NCBI GenBank assembly: GCA_009761415.1
Contig: QUOL01000026.1
Span: 186,001-250,000 of the forward strand
Direction: 5' to 3'
Origin: Sarcomyxa edulis
Taxonomy: Eukaryota; Basidiomycota; Agaricomycetes; Agaricales; Mycenaceae
DNA length: 64,000 bases
This document shows positions 57,100-64,000 of the stretch, piece after piece. Position numbers and translations under genes: made by a program. The notes below the pieces were generated by a model. That model saw nothing but the letters and a program-made list of their open reading frames with translations. It searched no databases and had not been told where the DNA came from. The first letter of the stretch is position 1, and each line of letters opens with the position of its first letter.

Positions 57100-59440
57100 A
57101 TGTCTGTCGCTCAATCCCTTCCTAATTATGGTCCTCCTCATGCCATCTCTACCACTGGTTCCCCAGTCAAGCGAAGCCTAAAAGGAGTCCCAGAACACAG
57201 CACAAAACCCATACTTTATCCTGAGAGGCGCAAAACCCACGACAAGGAAATGAGTAACTACTGGACCGGAGGAATGCCGCCCGAAACGTTCCTCGAAACA
57301 TTCATGCCTCTATCTCCCAAACATCCTTTTCGCTCAATAAAGAAAGAGCACTTCAACACTATGCCGTCTGGAGAGCTGGAGGCCAAGATGTACCCGGAAT
57401 TCGTGTGCCTCCATCATCTTCATCTCTGATCGCTGATCTTCAATCTCTTCATAGGTCAAACTTACTCAATGCGCATATCCCAAAAGCAAAGGCAAAAAGC
57501 AGAAATACATACGCCGGTCTATTCTTTCTGGTTACAAGCTCGTCAACAGCAGCCGCCACTCCGATACCAATTCAGAGATCGATACCAAAATCGAACCTGA
57601 TATCTGCATATACCCGGACAGCGTCGATACCACATTTCATTCTACCCAGTTGGACAAGGCCGCTCTGTGGATGGAATTCAAGTCTGACGATACGCACGAC
57701 CCGTTCATAGACGAGGGAACCTTCTTGCGTCATTCGAAACGGAGAGATTCATGCAGGGGCCAATTGGTCAGCTACGCTACCGAACTTTGCTCTCGTCAAC
57801 ATCGCCTTTTTGCTTTCTCAATATTCCTCGGCGACCCCTGGGTTCGCTTTATCCTCTGGGATCGCTCAGGCGCTGTGGTCACGGAACGATTTAACTTTCG
57901 AGAGGACGGCAATCTATTGGCCAAGTTCTTCTGGCGATTCGCGCATCTCTCGGACGAAGAGCGCGGAATGGACCCCACAGTCTCTTTAGCGACGGCCGAG
58001 GAAGAGAAGGTCGCTAAGGCGAAGTTATCCCGTTGGAAGAACCCTCAAGAACGACCTGTGTACAAGTTCCTTGTACCAGACAACAAGACCGGGATGCGCG
58101 AGTTTCTCGCGTGGGGCTCCATGGCCAATGCAGACTCCATGGTCGGTAGGGCTACACGAGCGTATCCCGTTTACGAGGTCGCCACCGACAAGGTAATGTT
58201 TCTGAAGGATTCATGGCGTTCCTTCGAGGACGGGATGCTGAAGGAGTCGGATACATTGATGCTGCTGAACAAGGAACATGTTCGATACGTCCCTAAATTC
58301 GTTTGCGGCGATGACCTGGGTCACGCGACGAAGACGGATACATTTGCAGAAAGCGAGTGGCGGGTTGGTGGCCCAGGTACACCGAGACCGCGAGTACACA
58401 ATCGATTTGTGGAGAATTGCGTGGGCATGCCTTTGAAGAGTTTCAATTGTTCGAAGCAGCTTATGACGGTCGTATACCATGCCTTCCTGGGTAAGCATTG
58501 ATATCCCCTGTGTTATCGGATCATGCTGATCGACATCTATGTAGCTCACGAAGACGCGTTTACCAAGTGTGGTATCTTACATCGAGATATTAGCGCGACA
58601 AATATTCTTATCGATGAGGACGGCAATGGAATTTTGAACGATTGGGATTATGCCCGGACTGTCGAAGGCATTGAGAAAGGACCTCGACAGCAGGATCGCA
58701 CAGTGAGTTTCTGAGACTTCCTCATGCTGCATATCACTGATTCTGCTTTTATCCAGGGAACCTGGCAATTCCTCTCTGCTCGCCTCCTCCATAACCCAAC
58801 AAAACCGCACGAGGTTCAGGACGATATGGAGTCGTTCATTCACGTGATCACCTATCACGCTCTCCAGTATCTGGAACACAATCAACCGGACGAAGTCTTC
58901 CAGATGATGGAGGACCTCTTTGACGAGTACCGTATAGGTGCCAATGGTTACAGTGTCGGTGGAAAAGCGAAGGCTCTGAACTTTGAACAGCGCTGGACAA
59001 TCACGGACGAGTTTGCCTTCACTTTCCATCCTTTGACCGTTTGGCTCGACTCCTCGTTCAATCTGGTAGGCACCTGGATGGACGAGATCAAGAAGGCTAA
59101 GCGCAACGCAACCACAAGACTCCCCACTCTTTTCGACAACCACAAAGGCTTGCGGCACATATGGAAAGGCTGCTTGGACGAGCCGAATTGGCCTGACAAG
59201 GACAAGACCCACGACCAGCTGGTAGCGTCCCGGAAAAAAGCTGAGGCAGCTGGGCTGGCTCAAGAGTTCCCTCCCACGAAATCCATGGCATCAAAGAGAA
59301 CACGCGGCGGTGACGAGAAGGACGTTGAAGCCGATAGATCAACTGCCTCGAAACGACCTAGGAAAGAGACGAAACCAAAGACTCGGACAAGAATCAAGTC
59401 GGGGAGCAAGGCGCAACGTCCACCAAACGGGACTATCTAG
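57100..59440 (+). CDS. fungal-type protein kinase FunK1, copy 5
   Basis: Exons 57100-57402, 57455-58490, 58545-58702 and 58757-59440; introns 52, 54 and 54 nt; 726 aa. Exon 2 is 9 nt longer than in copies 1-3, partly from an insertion near YPKSKGKKQKYIRRS. Catalytic loop ILHRDISATNILIDEDGNG, then NDWDYARTVEGI; beta3 lysine segment VATDKVMFLKDSW. Some substitutions are private to this copy (ERFNFREDGNLLAKFFWRFA; VENCVGMPL), so it is the most diverged, yet all catalytic residues remain. Basic tail RTRIKSGSKAQRPPNGTI. Confidence 0.9.
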
Positions 59441-60411
59441 TTACAGTATTCCCATTATCTCTCGAGATGTAGAACTATTCCTGCGCTATAATATTAATAT
59501 CACTTGTCTCGTCATTTCTTGAGAAGCGCTAACAACTCTCGAATTGAAAGATTCGGTTCGGATAGGAGGGAGTAGCATCGACAGGGTCGTGAATATTCTT
59601 GAATGAATACCAAATGAATACCCTCAAATATTTGATGCCGCGTATCGAGTCTCTGCACGTACCACGTTGACCCCACACCCAACGGTCCATCTCTTCAGTT
59701 TATCCTGACTTTAGCAGGTTTTTGCACTCTTGTGGACCCTGTCAGTAAGTGGTCGTTCTGAGGATCATATCATGATGTCAATACGCACTGTCATGATCAG
59801 AGAATTTACATCCGCCTTGGGCCACGATACTTCCGTTAACGTTGTCCCCGTCGATCTGTTGTCAATGGGAGATCAGGAACAAGCAATTGAACGATACGAT
59901 AAAGAACGTCTATTCTTGAGTGAGTGAACGACGTAGAACGTCTACTCTTTTTGAGTGAACGAAACGCAAGGCCTGGCTCGCTGGTTTTCGTACCGAGTTG
60001 TCATTTGTGAGAGTTCGTAGTGGTGACTTCGTTTTTTCCATTGTCTTGCTTCCAATCGCTATTAGCGATTGACCTGATTTCCGTTGATAGTGATAGTATT
60101 GCGCTTCCCTGTGCTCAGATCGTGAAAGCTGAAATCTTTTAGTAGTGGTGACAGGCGCGGTATAGTACACTGTACACATAGGATGCTTTGATGAAGATGA
60201 GGGACGGACGGACGGAGGCGTTCTCGAGATCAGGAAAAAAAATCGAGCGTACGATAATATCAATATCTTAAATGCAAAAGGGAGGTTCGAGAGAGTCGAT
60301 ATCGACATCGAATTTCCAAGATTCAGCCACACGTACGGACGTTCCCTCCCCTCCCCAAGCCTGGCATGACATGATGTCTTTCTCCTCGACGACATCAAAC
60401 AACGGCAGAGC
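59441..60411. other. intergenic
   Basis: 3' side of FunK1 copy 5 and 3' side of the small gene at 60.4 kb. A 162-codon minus-strand frame (59910-60398) has no family resemblance. Confidence 0.4.
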
Positions 60412-60945
60412 TTAGAACTTGAAGAAGTTCTGTAGAGCGGGGCCGATCGCAGCCGCCTGTCGAGGAAGATCGATTACTTAGTATCTGTGTGAAAGAACTG
60501 ATGAGTGTCGAAAGCGACTTACGACCGCCTGGAACTGCGGGGAGTTTGTGATATTTTGTATGTTTTCGATGATAGGACCGAGTGTGGTTCCCTTCGAAGA
60601 GGATCAGTATCTGCCAGTGTTTGCAAGAACGGAACGAAGGAAAACGTCTTACGACGGCTTGAAGTTCGGGGGAGTTCATTGCGTTCTCTAAGAATTTCGT
60701 GGCTTCATCTAATTATCGTAGTTTTGGCTAGCTATCAATATATCAATGTTCGAATTCGATTATAATGACTACTTACAGCCGATGTCAAGTTGAAGTTGGT
60801 TGGAGTTGAACGACGCGATAGTCGTGGTTGTGGTTTTGTTATTGTAGTTGGTCCGACTGTCGTCGGAGACAATGTCGATGTTGATTTGCGTCCCGTTGAC
60901 GTTGTTGGTGATGCTGTGGTTGTTGTATGACTGCTGATTCGACAT
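60412..60945 (-). CDS. small Asn-rich GTQ-motif protein with paired amphipathic helices (carrier 5)
   Basis: Clean four-exon gene: 60945-60777, 60708-60653, 60591-60523 and 60456-60412; all junctions GT-AG and in frame; 112 aa. Residues 1-55 are the motif: MSNQQSYNNHSITNNVNGTQ, INIDIVSDDSRTNYNNKTT, TTTIASFN. The rest is two related helical units, YEATKFLENAMNSPELQAV and LGPIIENIQNITNSPQFQAV, then AAAIGPALQNFFKF. The shared N(x)NSPxxQAV pattern shows an internal duplication that matches exon boundaries. No signal peptide or known domain. The start ATG has a normal context and the motif follows at once, so the model is well supported although the motif part is not obvious from length alone. Confidence 0.75.
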
Positions 60946-63900
60946 ACTGGCCTTGGGTCGTAGTAGAAGAGGCAGGAAAGACGATGTTCGATGGACGTTC
61001 GTCGAAGCTTATGCGTACTATGCAAGTCCTCGGCTGTGGACTTGCAATTTTTTACGACACTATGGAGCCATATATGAAGGATCTTCGAAGTTGAAAGTGA
61101 CTAGAAAAATTGTATGTATACGTTAGCAATTCTTTATAAGCTTATTGAGAGTCACCGACTATATCCACAGATTGGCATCGAAAACACCCAGGCAGACTCC
61201 GATGCTAGTCCATTTGGGTAGGCAGTACTACTGTTGGTGGCGCTATTCTGAGTGTGAGTCGGAGGAGGAACACAAGAGGAAGAGCAGTAAGATCGGATCG
61301 GCAATCAATTAGACGCCGACTCCGAGTCCTCCTCATCGATCATCTCCAAATTGTCAATCGCCAGCTGCAAGATTCTCATTCAGTCTCACGATACCGGTGA
61401 TATATACGACAGATGACAAAGGTGATGCAGGCAATGGAATCGCCATCTGCAGTACTGCCAGTAACGAAATAATCAATTGGACAAGGCAAGGTCACGACTC
61501 GGAGGTACAGTCTACCCAGATTATCTCCTTGAATGAGTCGTTCAAATTTCTTTCCTTAGCTGTAGAGCCCGGAGGCCATGATATACAGCCTCATTAGAAA
61601 AGGTTGTTCTCGTTTTGTTTTCTTTGGACCTCAAAGCGTGTTGCGGATGGATGGAAATTGCGAGGCGGGAAAGATAGACATGGCTCGTGGTAGCGTATCG
61701 AACAGGTCCGAATTCGCGATAATTGAACGAAGATCATCACCTAGGTCTTTTCCCTCGACGACTCTTTCCTCCTGCTGGTTCCTACTCGTCAAGCTGGAGA
61801 CGAACCTTTGTACATCGTTTCCACGCATTGACATCATAGGAAACTGGATGAGACTTATAGGTGCCCCTGCTGAAAATGGACGCAAAGTCCTGCAAAGTGA
61901 TTATCGATATCAGCTTCTCATCGATGAAAACACATCCCCCATGTCTAGACCCTCCATTGATATTCCAGGTCTCTCATGTCAGCTCCTTTCGCTACGTAAC
62001 GAGATTTCCATCCAGATTGGGTCCATGGCGAGGTTTTTTTGTCAAACGACGAACGCACTTCCATGTTCTCGCGCGCCCTGGGGAACGCGCTTTGTTTCCA
62101 TGCTTCGTGTTTCATCTTTGCTTCGAACGGATATTCATCTTTGCTTCGAACTGATATATTTGGCATGCGTACGACCTTTCCCAGCGAACGTGGTTTCTTT
62201 GGAAGGACTGGAGGGTGCTGCATGTGCACTACCGACAAGACTCATCGTCAAACTCAACTCGGCCGCACTCAGCGACAGGCCTTCCATCGTGTTTCGATGT
62301 TCCGATGTCGAAGAAGGTTCCTTTCAGAAATGTTCTGTCTCAGAAAAAGTCGTACGCTCTGATTTTTTCTCCCGTTTCTTTGAGGGGAACGAGGGGAACG
62401 CCATATCGGATTCCATGTACCAAAGGACGCATCGACTACCTACAGTCGTCGTCGGACATCCTCCATACACTTCTGGTGATCTTTTCGTCTTCCGTCCTAC
62501 GTAGGAGGGATCGAGGCGAACGATACTGTCACTCTTTTAGCTCCTGTCCGGAGGATCATGCTTCCAAGGATGATCATCAAAATACTCTCGTCATGGAAGC
62601 CTTGTTCTCCCATTCCCCAATTTCTAGATCCCAGTATGCGCGATTCTCTCCTTCGGCTTTATACCTTACCGTTGCTGTGCATACTACCGCTGCACCAGCA
62701 GGCTTTACGAGTACCAGCGCTCTTGGAGAGGGCGGTTTCTTAAAGAGCTATCACTCGTTCTTGATCTTCGGAGGTATGTTGACAATACAGATTATAGCTT
62801 ACTTGTATTGATATGTCCACTCATTAGAGCGCTTTGACCTGGTCTTTCTTTCTTTCTTTCTCGCCTTCGAGCATCATGATGATGGTCTACGCACGGATAT
62901 ACCTCTCTTTTTTGAACCCAATCCCTCGAAACTCCACCCAGGACTTCGGATTGCACGCTATGCATGCATGAAGCGTTCTGAGATTCCATCTGGCTATGAC
63001 TGTCGACTCTCTAGTTCTTTTTCGGTGTCTCTGCTTCGCGACTTGGCTACACCCCACATCGATGTTCATCTCTGTGCTTCAACGAACCGTCTAGTTTGCC
63101 TCAGAAGTAACTATACGTATCTAGCCGCAAGTTGTCAGTCCAAGATCGAGGACCATCTGCGCGTCTAGGCAATGTTTCACGGACAAACGGATACATATGA
63201 ACGTGAAGCTGTACAGTTGCACTGATCATCTTTATTATTACTATCTGATGTGGGAAGAGCAAGAACTCCACCGCTCGCCCCACGATCTCCTCTCAATAAC
63301 GTCCTCGATGGATTATCACGTCAGTAACGAAGACATGTCGAATAGCATTACAGGTGAATTTACACTTGAAACACAAGTGTGTACGATGGTCATGACTCGC
63401 TTTACAGACCCCGAGTCTCCGCCCACTGGCATCGTTCATACAGACCTTGACTCGCAGAGCTAGATTGAAATACCGGAGGTGGGTACACATGAAAAATCTT
63501 TAATCCCGCCTCTGCGAACGGCAACGACCTCGACGAGGTATGCATGGACTTCTCTCTCAACTTTGATGAGCATTCTATAGTAGTTCTCCACAAGAATGAA
63601 AACGCTAAAGGAGTGACACAGATCAAGGTTCGAATCCTACACAGGAATCACATCGTCTGGATTGGTACAGAGCGTAATGCCACATTACCTTCGACGTGGC
63701 GGGTGCGGTGAATAGTTTCAGCTTTGGACGCGTGTCTTTTCTATGGGGTCCTTCAAGAGTCTACTCGATAGCAGTCGATGATTATACATGTATATACAGT
63801 TATAAGGGTGTACGAAGGTGCAAGTTACAGGGTCAGGAATAAGGATAATAAAATCGTCGAAGCATGGAATAGAAAGGGTCATTGTCACGATACCACAAGC

Positions 63901-64000
63901 TCCCAAGTCTCTGTACCCGCATCCCCACCAGCACGAGACACTCTAACAAGCCCCATGAAACGATTCCTCCCGCCCAGAAAATCAACCCTCTTGACACCCT
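60946..64000. other. no assigned gene; long ambiguous frames
   Basis: The largest open frame is 61578-62504 (+, 308 codons, no introns needed), but it matches nothing I know, starts in an AT-poor context and is opposed by minus-strand frames (61631-61885, 61945-62238) of similar quality. Other short frames to 63906 are unrecognised. Confidence 0.35.
62111..62156. repeat. 23-bp tandem duplication
   Basis: TTCATCTTTGCTTCGAACGG-ATA is followed directly by the same 23 bp with one change (G to T). A small local duplication within the ambiguous 308-codon frame; it breaks the reading-frame phase, as 23 is not a multiple of three. Confidence 0.85.

Noticed and set aside
61578..62504. 308-codon ORF as a gene
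   Set aside because: No family match, opposed by equally good frames on the other strand, and contains a frame-changing 23-bp tandem duplication; left unassigned.
63626..63650. tRNA B-box-like GGTTCGAATCC
   Set aside because: The surrounding bases do not form a T-arm, acceptor stem or anticodon arm.

Overview
The window looks like nuclear DNA of an agaricomycete (mushroom-forming) basidiomycete. The evidence is intron-dense genes with very short GT-AG introns (mostly about 45-60 nt, some with CTAAT-type branch points) and a typical agaricomycete family set: FunK1 kinases, DUF6534 membrane proteins, an EI24/RRT8-like membrane protein, tyrosine-kinase-like kinases, F-box/LRR and BTB proteins, GH16 and an ISWI ATPase. 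I found no convincing tRNA, rRNA or CRISPR. All gene models come from reading the sequence and splice sites by eye; the first and last exons of some are uncertain.

Layout. 0.1-1.5 kb: an epoxide-hydrolase-like gene (-). 1.8-4.9 kb: FunK1 copy 1 (-) and its promoter. 6.6-7.8 kb: a gene that starts with an Asn-rich 'GNQ/GDQ' motif. 9.3-17 kb: two inverted DUF6534 paralogues flanking a divergent EI24-like/peroxiredoxin-like pair. 17.3-23 kb: a SIN3-type PAH domain joined to a probable pseudokinase, then an unrecognised helical protein. 23.9-28.5 kb: an ISWI remodeller (-), the conserved anchor of the window. 29.7-30.9 kb: a HeLo/MLKL-NTD-like protein that ends in the same Asn-rich motif. 31-39.3 kb: FunK1 copies 2 and 3 and a GH16 gene, with a duplicated GH16 tail. 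40.6-48.8 kb: BTB and F-box/LRR genes, each with a decayed partial copy, and a third Asn-rich-motif gene. 50 kb: a fourth motif gene. 53.4-59.4 kb: FunK1 copies 4 and 5 head to head, with a 277-bp MITE in one promoter arm. 60.4-60.9 kb: a compact fifth motif gene. 61-64 kb: no gene I can assign.

Two systems stand out. First, five FunK1 paralogues share the same four-exon structure and a strongly conserved promoter, including a palindrome at a nearly fixed distance from a TATA box; their exons show a mosaic of similarity that suggests gene conversion. Second, five loci carry one Asn/Thr-rich motif (core [N/D]VxG[N/D/T]QxNYNG, then DxRxNYxNTT and S[Y/F/H]N). In one it is C-terminal to a domain resembling the MLKL/HeLo four-helix executioner fold; in others it is N-terminal to acidic, hydrophobic or short helical tails. 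This is the layout expected of a prion-like (amyloid) signalling set comparable to HET-S/NWD2 or RHIM systems. That reading is inference and needs testing.
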